This document shows positions 6,329 through 13,368 of a DNA stretch of 15,331 bases, piece after piece. Each line of letters starts with the position of its first letter. Position 1 is the stretch's first letter. The stretch covers positions 1-15,331 of the forward strand of contig RFSU01000030.1 of the NCBI GenBank assembly GCA_009923795.1. Reading direction: 5' to 3'. This stretch comes from Sphingomonadaceae bacterium (GTDB lineage Bacteria; Pseudomonadota; Alphaproteobacteria; Sphingomonadales; Sphingomonadaceae). The notes beneath the pieces are model-generated. The model was not told the DNA's origin. It saw only the letters and a program-made list of their open reading frames with translations, and did not search any database. Both the position numbers and the translations under genes were made by a program.

Positions 6329-7189
6329 TTAGGCCAGTGTGAAGTCCAGCCCAATATCAACCGCAGGGGCACTCTGGGTCAGCCGCCCAACCGAAATATA
6401 GGTCACACCCGTTTCCGCCTTGGCGCGGATGGTCTGCAACGTCACACCGCCAGAGGCTTCTGTCGGCACCCGCCCCGCCACAAGGGCAACGGCCTGCCGC
6501 AAAACGGACGCATCCATATTGTCGAGCAGCAAATGGGTCGCACCTGCCGCGAGACCCGGTTCAATCTGGTCCAACCGATCGACTTCTAGAATGATCCGCT
6601 CCACGCCCGCCGCCTTGGCCCGGCGCACCGCCTCGGCCACGCCGCCGGCTAACGCCACATGATTGTCCTTGATCATCGCCGCATCCCACAGACCCATGCG
6701 GTGATTGGTCGCGCCACCCATGCGGGTTGCGTATTTTTCCAGCACGCGCAGGCCGGGGATCGTCTTGCGCGTATCCAACAAGGTGCAGCCTGTGCCCGCA
6801 ATCGCATCGACATAAGCCCGCGTCATCGTTGCGATGCCGGACAAATGCTGCAAGATATTGAGCGCAGACCGTTCCGTCGTCAGCATCGCCCGCGCGCGGC
6901 CCGCCAAAGCCATGAGCGGCGCGCCCGCCGAGACAATCTGTCCCTCGTCTGCCAATAGGTCGATCTGCATCTCTGGGTCGAGATGCCGAAAAAACGACGC
7001 CGCAATCGGCAAGCCCGCAACGACAATCTCTTCCCGGCTCTGCATCTTTCCAGAAAAAGCAGCCTCCGCCGGAATAACGCTTTCCGACGTGACGTCCCGG
7101 TTCAATGGCCCCATGTCCTCCGCCAAAGTGGCGCGGACAAAGGCGAGAAGGTCGAAATTTGGCAGGGTAAATGGAACGGAAGATGTCAT
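6329..7189 (-). CDS. nadC: Nicotinate-nucleotide diphosphorylase (carboxylating), quinolinate phosphoribosyltransferase
   Basis: Converts quinolinate and PRPP to nicotinate mononucleotide, CO2 and PPi in de novo NAD synthesis. 286 residues, the normal length. Signatures: TERSALNILQHLSG (105-118), DTRKTIPGLR (139-148), GGATNHRMGL (158-167), KDNH (174-177), EVD (202-204) and LLDNM (221-225), which together build the quinolinate/PRPP site. The start ATG at 7189 is preceded by CTGGA at about 5 bases. NadA, which makes quinolinate, lies on the same strand about 750 bases upstream, but a toxin-antitoxin pair on the other strand separates them. nadB (aspartate oxidase) is not in the window. gcdH follows after 47 bases and may be co-transcribed. 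Confidence 0.97.
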   Translation of the reverse strand: MTSSVPFTLPNFDLLAFVRATLAEDMGPLNRDVTSESVIPAEAAFSGKMQSREEIVVAGLPIAASFFRHLDPEMQIDLLADEGQIVSAGAPLMALAGRARAMLTTERSALNILQHLSGIATMTRAYVDAIAGTGCTLLDTRKTIPGLRVLEKYATRMGGATNHRMGLWDAAMIKDNHVALAGGVAEAVRRAKAAGVERIILEVDRLDQIEPGLAAGATHLLLDNMDASVLRQAVALVAGRVPTEASGGVTLQTIRAKAETGVTYISVGRLTQSAPAVDIGLDFTLA

Positions 7190-7258
7190 ACTATCCAGCT
7201 AAGCGAATTGACCAACGATAGAAAGTGGCTTTTCCCGATCTTGATGAGAAAGCGCTTC

Positions 7259-7286
7259 TTGACAAATATAGCAAAAAAGCTATGTT
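7259..7286 (+). promoter_or_regulatory. Putative sigma-70 promoter of the higBA pair
   Basis: A perfect -35 box TTGACA (7259-7264) is followed after 16 bases by TATGTT (7281-7286; 4 of 6 matches to TATAAT). The surroundings are AT-richer than the neighbouring genes. The predicted start of transcription, about 7293, coincides with the preferred toxin ATG at 7294, so the transcript may be leaderless; no ribosome site is visible there. Confidence 0.5.
7268..7283. promoter_or_regulatory. Putative HigA operator (inverted repeat within the promoter)
   Basis: ATAGC (7268-7272) and GCTAT (7279-7283) form a perfect inverted repeat around AAAAAA. It covers the spacer and the first half of the -10 box of the putative promoter. 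Known: HigA-type antitoxins repress their own operon by binding palindromes at the promoter. Binding here is inferred from position only. Confidence 0.4.
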
Positions 7287-7293
7287 CCGTTTT

Positions 7294-7617
7294 ATGCAGT
7301 GGCGTGTCAGCGTATTAGACGACCGCGTTCGGATGGAGCTTGATGCCCTGCCTAGCGACATGCGAGCGAGACTGGCACGGATTGTGGATTTGATTGAGGC
7401 GCATGGCCTAGAACATGTTCACGAGCCGCATGTAAAGCATCTGCATCAGTCGCTTTGGGAAATGCGCATGAAGGGCCGTGACGGCATCTCTCGGGCCATT
7501 TATGTCACGGCATCTGGACGGCGCGTCATTATTGTTCGGGCGTTTGTTAAGAAGACTCAGAAAACGCCGCATCGCGAAATCAAGCTGGCCTTGCAACGGG
7601 CCGAGGAGTTGAAATGA
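7294..7617 (+). CDS. higB: HigB-type toxin, RelE/Gp49-like (DUF891)
   Basis: Probable ribosome-associated mRNA interferase of the RelE superfamily, Gp49-like HigB branch. The 107-residue form starts MQWRVSVLDD and carries the family hallmarks: ALPSDMRARLARIVDLIEAHG, HEPHVKHLHQSLWEMRMKGRDG, RAIYVTASGRRVIIVRAFVKKTQKTP. The basic run near the C-terminus (FVKKTQKTPHREI) fits RNA binding and catalysis in this family. The frame is open upstream to a GTG at 7225, but family proteins begin near MQWRV, and the putative -10 box covers the intermediate ATG at 7282; I therefore prefer ATG 7294, possibly on a leaderless mRNA. The stop overlaps the antitoxin ATG (ATGA), with toxin before antitoxin as in HigBA systems. 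Module and superfamily are solid; activity is untested. Confidence 0.85.
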   Translation: MQWRVSVLDDRVRMELDALPSDMRARLARIVDLIEAHGLEHVHEPHVKHLHQSLWEMRMKGRDGISRAIYVTASGRRVIIVRAFVKKTQKTPHREIKLALQRAEELK

Positions 7618-7925
7618 CGAAACCGCTTCCCTTCGGCAAGATCGCCAAAGCATGGCAGGCCGATCCCGATTTCCAACGCGACTATGATGCACTGGCAGAA
7701 GAGTTCGAACTGGCGGCGGCGCTGATCAAGGCGCGCACCGAAGCAGGCTTGACCCAAGATCAACTGGCAGCGCGCATGGGCACGACCCAGAGCGTCATTG
7801 CCCGGATGGAGGGCGGAAAATCGCGACCATCGACAACGACGCTTCAGAAACTAGCGGCGGCCACGGGAACACGCCTGCGTGTTAGTTTTGAACGCAATGA
7901 ACGACCAAAGCGGTCCGCCGCCTGA
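7614..7925 (+). CDS. higA: HigA-type antitoxin, XRE-family HTH
   Basis: 103-residue DNA-binding antitoxin that should neutralise the preceding toxin and repress the shared promoter. The Cro/C1-type HTH spans about residues 42-86 (RTEAGLTQDQLAARMGTTQS...VIARMEGGKSRPSTTTLQKL). The N-terminal 40 residues (DPDFQRDYDALAEEFELAAALI) form the helical part typical of antitoxins paired with Gp49-like HigB. Its ATG overlaps the toxin stop by 4 bases, which indicates translational coupling. The C-terminus is basic (RNERPKRSAA). It converges on nadA with 14 bases between the two stop codons. An inverted repeat at 7268-7283 is a candidate binding site. Confidence 0.9.
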   Translation: MTKPLPFGKIAKAWQADPDFQRDYDALAEEFELAAALIKARTEAGLTQDQLAARMGTTQSVIARMEGGKSRPSTTTLQKLAAATGTRLRVSFERNERPKRSAA

Positions 7926-7939
7926 TTCAGCCGAAAAGT

Positions 7940-8929
7940 TCAGGGCCGAGGCCCTAAATCCCCCTGCCCGACCGTGCCACTCGCCATCTCAAGCATCCGG
8001 TCGAGGCTTTGCTTTGCCTTGAGGCGTAGGCCTTCTTCAATATGCACTTGGGGGCTCAGGTCGCGCAGCGCGATATAGAGTTTTTCCAGCGTGTTGAGCG
8101 CCATATAGGGGCAGATATTGCAATTGCAGTTCCCGTCCGCACCCGGCGCGCCGATGAAAGTCTTATGCGGCATCGCCAATTCCATCTGGTGGATGATGTG
8201 CGGCTCCGTCGCGACGATCAGCGTATCGCCCTTCAGATGCTTGGCATAATCCAAAATGCCGCTGGTCGAGCCAACATAATCGGCATGGTCGATGATATGC
8301 GCCGGGCATTCCGGATGGGCAGCAACGGGTGCGCCCGGGTGCTGCGCCTTAAGCTTGATCAGCTCCGTTTCCGAGAAGGCTTCATGCACAATGCATACGC
8401 CCGGCCAGAGCAGCATGTCCCGCCCAAGTTTGCGCTTAAGATACCCGCCCAGATGTTTATCCGGCCCGAAAATGATTTTCTGATCGAGTGGAATTTGAGA
8501 TAAAATCTTTTCAGCAGAAGAACTTGTGACGATAATGTCAGAAAGTGCCTTAACCTCTGTTGAGCAGTTGATATAGGTCAGCGCAATATGATCTGGGTGG
8601 GCTGCGCGGAAGGCGGCGAACTGATCTGGGGGACAGCTATCTTCCAAACTGCACCCGGCATCCATATCGGGCAGGATCACGGTTTTTTCGGGTGAGAGGA
8701 TCTTCGCTGTCTCTGCCATGAAGCGGACTCCGCAAAAGGCAATGACATCGGCATCGGTCGCCTGCGCCTTACGGCTGAGTTCCAGGCTGTCACCCACATA
8801 ATCGGCCAGATCCTGAATTTCCGGGCGCTGATAATAATGCGCCAGGATCACGGCGTTGCGTTCCTTGCGGAGCCGCTCAATCTCAGCCCGGATATCGACA
8901 CCGGCCAGCGTGCCTATGGGTGCAGTCAT
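7940..8929 (-). CDS. nadA: Quinolinate synthase NadA
   Basis: Condenses iminoaspartate with dihydroxyacetone phosphate to quinolinate, using a 4Fe-4S cluster. 329 residues. The three cluster cysteines can be assigned as Cys93 (DAGCSLEDSC), Cys179 (WPGVCIVHE) and Cys273 (NICPYM). Other conserved parts are ILAHYYQRPEIQDLADYVGDSL (28-49), IAFCGVRFMAETAKIL (63-78), YINCSTEVKA (119-128) and AHPECP (204-209). The ATG at 8929 follows GAAGGTGA at about 7 bases. It probably ends the leftward run from grxD through the MBL-fold gene (38 bases upstream). The partner enzyme nadC follows on the same strand only after the higBA pair; nadB or an aspartate dehydrogenase is not in the window. Confidence 0.97.
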   Translation of the reverse strand: MTAPIGTLAGVDIRAEIERLRKERNAVILAHYYQRPEIQDLADYVGDSLELSRKAQATDADVIAFCGVRFMAETAKILSPEKTVILPDMDAGCSLEDSCPPDQFAAFRAAHPDHIALTYINCSTEVKALSDIIVTSSSAEKILSQIPLDQKIIFGPDKHLGGYLKRKLGRDMLLWPGVCIVHEAFSETELIKLKAQHPGAPVAAHPECPAHIIDHADYVGSTSGILDYAKHLKGDTLIVATEPHIIHQMELAMPHKTFIGAPGADGNCNCNICPYMALNTLEKLYIALRDLSPQVHIEEGLRLKAKQSLDRMLEMASGTVGQGDLGPRP

Positions 8930-8967
8930 GATCGCGTCACCTTCTTGCTTTGGCAGTTAAAATAGCA

Positions 8968-9846
8968 TTAGGTCAGGCGTTGCCAGTGATCGCCCGCCCC
9001 GGCAACCTCCCCACGATCGCGCAGATCGATGAGATGCGCGAGCACAGACCGACCCGCCGCTGGATGCAGCCGTTTATCGACGCCCTTATACATATGACCC
9101 ACCATCTCTGGGATATGGCCGACCCCGCTTTCGAGTAAGCGCAAAATCTGCCCTTCGCGCTGCTTGCGGTGGCCCATCATGCCCCGCACAAGGCGGTGGG
9201 GCGTTTCAATCGGCGCGCCGTGCGCCGCGTAATAAATGGCGTCATCTCGATCCATCAGCAGGGCCAAGCTGCGCATATAGGCCGCCATATCGCCATCTGG
9301 CGGGGAGACAACGCTGGTTGACCAAGACATGACATGGTCCCCCGTAAACAGCGCCTTTTCTTCTGCCAGTGCAAAGCAGAGATGGTTGGATGTGTGCCCC
9401 GGCGTTGCGACCGCCGTCAGCGTCCAGCCCGGCCCGCTGATCTGATCCCCATCCACCAGCACCCTATCGGGCAAATAGGTCGCGTCAAAGCTGGCATCGG
9501 CGCGCGGGCCATCATCCTCCAGCACCAGTGCTGCACAGCCAATAATGGGCGCACCCGTGGCCGCCGCCAGCGGGGCTGCAGCCGGGCTATGGTCTCGGTG
9601 CGTGTGGGTGCACATGATGGCGGAAATTTTTTCGCCCGCCAGAATGGAGATCAACGCCTCCACATGATGCGGATCATCCCCCAGCGGGCCGGGATCAATC
9701 ACCGCGACCTCGCCCGTTCCTACAATATAGGTCTGCGTGCCCGTATAGCTGAAAGGCGATGGGTTGTACGCAAGCACGCGGCGCACAAGCGGGCTCACCT
9801 GCTCTGCAATGGCATAGGGCTCAGCGGAGAGATCCGGGTGCTTCAT
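8968..9846 (-). CDS. MBL-fold metallohydrolase, LACTB2-like
   Basis: Zinc-dependent hydrolase of the metallo-beta-lactamase superfamily. Metal ligands are visible in order: THTHRDH (His81, His83, Asp85, His86), His151 (ATPGHTSNH), Asp170 (FTGDH) and His209 (AAHG). The C-terminal part (218-275, HRKQREGQILRLL...) looks like the winged-helix tail of the LACTB2 group, whose human member is an RNA endonuclease; other members are annotated as glyoxalase II-like. The substrate cannot be told from sequence. 292 residues is the usual length. The ATG at 9846 has GAGG a few bases upstream. It lies 36 bases downstream of grxD and 38 bases upstream of nadA, so it sits in one transcription unit with them by spacing. 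Confidence 0.88.
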   Translation of the reverse strand: MKHPDLSAEPYAIAEQVSPLVRRVLAYNPSPFSYTGTQTYIVGTGEVAVIDPGPLGDDPHHVEALISILAGEKISAIMCTHTHRDHSPAAAPLAAATGAPIIGCAALVLEDDGPRADASFDATYLPDRVLVDGDQISGPGWTLTAVATPGHTSNHLCFALAEEKALFTGDHVMSWSTSVVSPPDGDMAAYMRSLALLMDRDDAIYYAAHGAPIETPHRLVRGMMGHRKQREGQILRLLESGVGHIPEMVGHMYKGVDKRLHPAAGRSVLAHLIDLRDRGEVAGAGDHWQRLT

Positions 9847-9882
9847 GCGCCCTCATGCGGCGAAATTGGGAAGGGTTCTGCG

Positions 9883-10212
9883 TCAGGCCGCCGGAGCAAC
9901 GCCTTTTTCCGCCATCAGCTCATCCAGCTCACCAGCTTCGTACATTTCCTTCATAATGTCCGAACCGCCGACAAATTCCCCCTTCACATAAAGCTGGGGG
10001 ATGGTTGGCCAATCTGAAAATTGCTTAATTCCGGTGCGGACTTCGGCGTCTTGAAGCACATCGACGCTGGCATATTCAACGCCAACCCGGTCGAGGATCG
10101 CAACAGCAAGGCTGGAAAAGCCACATTGCGGGAATAAGGGCGTGCCCTTCATAAACAGCACCACATCGCTGCTGTTCACAATTTCGCCAATGCGGGCCTG
10201 AGTATCGGTCAT
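9883..10212 (-). CDS. grxD: Monothiol glutaredoxin, CGFS type (Grx4/GrxD)
   Basis: 109-residue monothiol glutaredoxin with the CGFS active site (PQCGFSS, Cys30) and the KGTP motif (22-25). WPTIPQLYVKGEFVGGSDI (68-86) supplies the glutathione-binding TIPQ and GGSD parts. Such proteins hold a glutathione-ligated 2Fe-2S cluster as homodimers or as heterodimers with BolA proteins and deliver clusters to target enzymes. The start ATG has a strong AAGGAG about 9 bases upstream. bolA lies 13 bases upstream on the same strand, which supports joint action. The MBL-fold gene follows. Confidence 0.96.
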   Translation of the reverse strand: MTDTQARIGEIVNSSDVVLFMKGTPLFPQCGFSSLAVAILDRVGVEYASVDVLQDAEVRTGIKQFSDWPTIPQLYVKGEFVGGSDIMKEMYEAGELDELMAEKGVAPAA

Positions 10213-10225
10213 GATCTATATCTCC

Positions 10226-10459
10226 TTAATCTGGAACCACTGTGGTGAGCTGTAGGGCGTGCAATTCGCCACCCATACGGCCACCCAAGGCGGCATAAAC
10301 GGCTTGATGCTGCCGCACGCGCGGTAGGCCGCGAAACGCAGCACTGACCACGCGGGCCGCATAATGATCGCCATCCCCGGCAAGATCGGTGATCTCCACC
10401 TGCGCATCGGGGAAGGCCGCAAGGATCAAGCCTTGGATCTCTTCGGCGGGCATTGGCAT
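10226..10459 (-). CDS. BolA-family protein (IbaG/BolA2-like)
   Basis: 77-residue BolA protein, partner of CGFS glutaredoxin in cluster transfer and iron signalling. Conserved parts are GDGDHYAARVVSAAFRGLPRVRQHQAVYAALGG (28-60) and the C-terminal GELHALQLTT (64-73) with the conserved His66. It is short at the N-terminus, like IbaG/BolA2-type members rather than E. coli BolA. The start is ATG 10459 (or the second ATG two codons on). No ribosome site is obvious, but the upstream DUF1476 stop is only 5 bases away, so re-initiation after that gene is likely. grxD follows after 13 bases. Confidence 0.92.
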   Translation of the reverse strand: MPMPAEEIQGLILAAFPDAQVEITDLAGDGDHYAARVVSAAFRGLPRVRQHQAVYAALGGRMGGELHALQLTTVVPD

Positions 10460-10464
10460 GGGGC

Positions 10465-10788
10465 TTATTTCGCTTCCATCAATTGGCGGCGGGCCTCGAC
10501 CAGCAGGTCAGCCATTGCCGCGCGCACATCTTCATCGCTGGTATCGACACCCGCTGCAATCAAATCCCCCAGAAGCTTGCGGATGACATCCTCGTCTCCC
10601 GCCTCCTCAAAATCAGCCTGCACGACCGATTTTGCATAGGAATCCGTTTCTTCGGCTGTCAGGCCCATTTTCTCGGCCGCCCATTGACCAATCAGCTTGT
10701 TGCGACGCGCGGTCACGCGAAACGCCATGTCCTGATCATGCGCGAACTTGTTTTCAAAGGCATTTTCACGGTCATCAAAGGTCGTCAT
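10465..10788 (-). CDS. DUF1476 protein: F1Fo-ATP synthase zeta subunit (inhibitor) family
   Basis: 107-residue helical, acidic protein matching the alphaproteobacterial DUF1476 family. The Paracoccus denitrificans member is the zeta subunit, which blocks ATP hydrolysis by F1-ATPase. Typical parts: FDDRENAFENKFAHDQDMAFRV (4-25), ARRNKLIGQWAAEKMGL (27-43) and the DEDVIRKLLGDL region (65-76). The N-terminal segment is the inhibitory part in the Paracoccus protein; whether it inhibits here is unknown. The ATG at 10788 has AAGGGA 6 bases upstream and a promoter-like pair at 10822-10850, so this is likely the first gene of a DUF1476-bolA-grxD operon, with spacings of 5 and 13 bases. ATP synthase genes are not nearby. 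Confidence 0.9.
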   Translation of the reverse strand: MTTFDDRENAFENKFAHDQDMAFRVTARRNKLIGQWAAEKMGLTAEETDSYAKSVVQADFEEAGDEDVIRKLLGDLIAAGVDTSDEDVRAAMADLLVEARRQLMEAK

Positions 10789-10821
10789 GCTTCGTCCCTT
10801 AATTTGCGGCGCTCCGCTCTC

Positions 10822-10850
10822 AAGATAGGACGTCGATCCCTCAGATTCAA
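10822..10850 (-). promoter_or_regulatory. Putative promoter of the DUF1476-bolA-grxD operon
   Basis: On the minus strand TTGAAT (10850-10845) and TATCTT (10827-10822) are separated by 17 bases; each matches 4 of 6 consensus positions. Transcription would start near 10815, about 27 bases before the DUF1476 ATG. This position fits the only sizeable gap (86 bases) upstream of the operon. Confidence 0.4.
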
Positions 10851-10874
10851 CCGAGCCTGAGAAGGCAACGCCCC

Positions 10875-11876
10875 TTAGTCGATGGTGACAACAAGTTTCC
10901 CAATGGCTTCACGACGGGCCATTTTGGCAATGGCCTCGCCACCCCGTTCGAGCGGGAAGGTGTCGGTGACCAGCGGGCTGATCTTTCCGTCCTTCCAAAA
11001 GCGGAAAAGCTCCGCAATATGGGCGCGATTGGCTTCTGGATCACGCATCGTAAATGCCCCCCAGAAGACGCCACAGACATCGCAGCTCTTGAGCAATGTG
11101 AGGTTGAGCGGAAGCCGTGGGATGCCCGCCGGGAAGCCCACGACCAGATAGCGCCCTTCCCACGCGATGCAGCGAATGGCGGGGTCTGCATAATCGCCGC
11201 CCACCGCATCATAAATGAGGTTCGCACCATTGGGGCCGACAGCGGCTTTAAACGCCTCAGACAGCGCCTTGGACTGATCCTTATCAAAGGGCGCGCGGCC
11301 ATAAATGACAACTTCAGATGCCCCGGCCGCACGCGCGGCCGCCGCCTTTTCTTCGGAAGAGACAGCCGCAACCACGCGCGCGCCATAGGCCACGCCCAAT
11401 TCCACCGCGGCGATCCCGACGCCGCCGGCGGCGCCGAGCACGAGCAGCGTATCCCCTGCCTTAATGTGACCGCGATCCACTAGCGCGTGGATGGAGGTGC
11501 CATAGGTCAGGATCAGGGCTGCACCCTCGGCAAAGCTGCGCTCATCGGGAAGGGCATATGCCGTTGCCGCGTTCAGAACGACTTTTTCGGCCATGCCGCC
11601 ATTATTCCCGGTCGCCCCCAGAACCCGGTCACCCGGCTTAAACTGGGTCACGCCTTCACCCACGGCCTCAACAACACCAGCAACTTCGCTGCCCGGCGAA
11701 AATGGACGGGGCGGCTTGAACTGATATTTATCTTCAATGACAAGAACGTCGGGATAATTGATCGAACAGGCCTTCACCGACACGAGAATCTGACCCGGCC
11801 CGGCAACGGGATCGGCGATCTCTTCCAGAACCAAAGTTTCTGGCCCACCGACTTGTTTGGATAGCAATGCCTTCAT
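10875..11876 (-). CDS. NAD(P)H:quinone oxidoreductase-like MDR protein
   Basis: 333-residue zinc-free medium-chain dehydrogenase/reductase of the quinone oxidoreductase group. The N-terminal GroES-like half has PFSPGSEVAGVVEAVGEGV (58-76). The Rossmann half has LVLGAAGGVGIAAVELG (145-161) with the AAxGGVG nucleotide motif typical of NADPH-using QORs. The Cys cluster that holds structural zinc in alcohol dehydrogenases is missing. Reduction of quinones or enones is likely; the substrate is unknown. The frame is open to 11903, but ATG 11876 gives the family start MKALL, overlaps the leuD stop as ATGA and has AGGAG 8 bases upstream inside leuD. So it is translationally coupled to leuD, although there is no clear metabolic link. 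Confidence 0.92.
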   Translation of the reverse strand: MKALLSKQVGGPETLVLEEIADPVAGPGQILVSVKACSINYPDVLVIEDKYQFKPPRPFSPGSEVAGVVEAVGEGVTQFKPGDRVLGATGNNGGMAEKVVLNAATAYALPDERSFAEGAALILTYGTSIHALVDRGHIKAGDTLLVLGAAGGVGIAAVELGVAYGARVVAAVSSEEKAAAARAAGASEVVIYGRAPFDKDQSKALSEAFKAAVGPNGANLIYDAVGGDYADPAIRCIAWEGRYLVVGFPAGIPRLPLNLTLLKSCDVCGVFWGAFTMRDPEANRAHIAELFRFWKDGKISPLVTDTFPLERGGEAIAKMARREAIGKLVVTID

Positions 11877-12466
11877 GTTACCGCTCCTGCTTGCCAGGGC
11901 CACGCGGTTGTTGCGCGGCGTTCATAGGCTGAAATCTTATCGTCCATCGCCATGGTTAGGCCTACTTCATCAAGGCCGTTGAGGAGGCAATGCTTGCGAA
12001 ATGCGTCAATCTCAAAGGTGAAGCGATCTTGAAACGGCGTCGTCACCGTCTGTGTTGCAAGGTCGATGGAAATGGTGTCGGTTTGCGCAACCTCAAGTAG
12101 CCGATCCACGGCCTCTTGCGGCAGAACCACCGTTAAAATGCCGTTCTTAAAGGCATTGCCTGAAAAAATGTCGGAAAAACTGGGCGCGATGACGGCCGTA
12201 ATGCCCAGATCTGCTAAGGCCCAAGCGGCGTGTTCCCGGCTGGATCCGCAGCCGAAATTATCGCCCGCAATTAGGATGGGCGCTCCGGCAAATTGAGGAT
12301 CATCAAACAGATTGCCCGGTTCCTGACGCAGGGCTTCAAACGCGCCCTTGCCCAGACCAGTGCGGCTGATAGTTTTCAGCCAAGCGGCAGGAATGATGAC
12401 ATCGGTATCGATATTTTTAAGGCCAAAGGGATAGGCTTTGCCTTCGATCGTGCTGACCGCTTCCAC
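11873..12466 (-). CDS. leuD: 3-isopropylmalate dehydratase small subunit
   Basis: Small subunit of isopropylmalate isomerase in leucine synthesis; it pairs with the 4Fe-4S subunit LeuC. 197 residues, the normal length. Signatures: NIDTDVIIPA (18-27) and GDNFGCGSSREHAAWAL (68-84), the swivel-domain substrate loop, then PSFSDIFSGNAFKNGIL (95-111). The start is a GTG at 12466, the first possible start after an in-frame stop, with AAAGGA 9 bases upstream. leuC is not upstream: a TauE/SafE-type permease gene ends 53 bases before it on the same strand. The stop overlaps the ATG of the downstream MDR gene. Confidence 0.96.
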   Translation of the reverse strand: MEAVSTIEGKAYPFGLKNIDTDVIIPAAWLKTISRTGLGKGAFEALRQEPGNLFDDPQFAGAPILIAGDNFGCGSSREHAAWALADLGITAVIAPSFSDIFSGNAFKNGILTVVLPQEAVDRLLEVAQTDTISIDLATQTVTTPFQDRFTFEIDAFRKHCLLNGLDEVGLTMAMDDKISAYERRATTAWPWQAGAVT

Positions 12467-12519
12467 GTCACATCATCCTTTCACTGTCAGCACCCGATTG
12501 GACATGCGGTCGCCCGCCG

Positions 12520-13278
12520 TCAAGCCCAGAGCTTGGAAAGCGCCCCGAGGGTTGCAACGCAGAGGAGCGCAACAACAAGCCCCCGCCAAACCCTATCTTC
12601 AACCGTGCCGAAAAAGCGAGACCCCAATTGATTGCCCAAAAGCATCAACGGGAAAGCCGCAACGGACATGACCAAGATATGGCCCGTCAATAGCCCGCGC
12701 ACAGCCGCCGTTGTTGTGCCCGCAATACCAGCGGCGAAAAAGACGAGGATCATCGACCCACGCGCTGTCATCGGTGAAACGCCACTGCGGACGAAATAGA
12801 GGATAACGGGCGGCCCCGGCATCGCGGCAAATCCATTAAGTAGGCCAGCGGCAAACCCCGTTGCCGAAATATGAGACAGAGCTTTGCTCGGCTGCGGGGC
12901 GCGCTTGATCAAAAATGTCCCGAAACAGCCAACAGCAATGGCCGCAATGATCAGCCGGGCAAGATCATGCGGCGTATTCGCCAAGGCCAGCAGACCAAGT
13001 GGCGTTCCCATCATCGCAAAGACAGCAACCTTCGCCACAACCGGACGATCAATATGGTCAATAGATTTTGCGACGCCAAAAGGCCCGATCAGCGTTTGCA
13101 GGACAATCGCCAGCAGAACCGCGTCCGTCGGCGGGATGACGAGACCCAAAAGCGGCACGGCAAGGATGGCAAAGCCAAAGCCCGTCAGCCCCCGCACAAA
13201 GGCGGCCCCCAGCACAATCAGCGCAAGCGCCAAAAGTGCAGCCGGTGCCAGCCCAAGCTGCAACCAAAGATCGACCAT
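12520..13278 (-). CDS. TSUP-family permease (TauE/SafE)
   Basis: Inner-membrane protein of the sulfite exporter TauE/SafE group, which moves sulfur-containing organic anions. It is very hydrophobic, with about seven or eight membrane segments, and shows the internal duplication of the family: FVRGLTGFGFAILAVPLL near the N-terminus and FAAGLLNGFAAMPGPPVILYF near the middle, both Gly-rich helices. 252 residues from ATG 13278, which has GAGGGG 9 bases upstream; ATG 13287 lies too close to that site. The transported anion cannot be told. It lies between ygfZ and leuD on the same strand, with gaps of about 90 and 53 bases. Confidence 0.88.
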   Translation of the reverse strand: MVDLWLQLGLAPAALLALALIVLGAAFVRGLTGFGFAILAVPLLGLVIPPTDAVLLAIVLQTLIGPFGVAKSIDHIDRPVVAKVAVFAMMGTPLGLLALANTPHDLARLIIAAIAVGCFGTFLIKRAPQPSKALSHISATGFAAGLLNGFAAMPGPPVILYFVRSGVSPMTARGSMILVFFAAGIAGTTTAAVRGLLTGHILVMSVAAFPLMLLGNQLGSRFFGTVEDRVWRGLVVALLCVATLGALSKLWA

Positions 13279-13368
13279 TCCCCACATCCCCTCTATATTT
13301 TTAAGGGGTTAGCGGCCCAAGCCCCGAAGGAAAAGCGGGAATTTTCATGCTGTTCGGACGGGCCAGAT

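Noticed and set aside
7225..7293. N-terminal extension of the HigB toxin from GTG 7225
   Set aside because: Family members begin near MQWRV; the extension would be translated through a good -35/-10 promoter and has no clear ribosome site. Kept only as an alternative start.
7940..7960. Small palindrome AGGGCC-GA-GGCCCT at the nadA 3' end as terminator
   Set aside because: The loop is only two bases, it lies inside the coding end, and no T run follows on either strand.
9334..10017. Plus-strand open frame of 227 codons
   Set aside because: Lies antisense to the MBL-fold and grxD genes, which have full catalytic motifs; no domain recognised.
13290..13368. Hairpin between ygfZ and the TSUP gene
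   Set aside because: GGGG/CCCC arms can pair across the 13306-13326 region, but pairing is interrupted and no T run follows in the direction of transcription.
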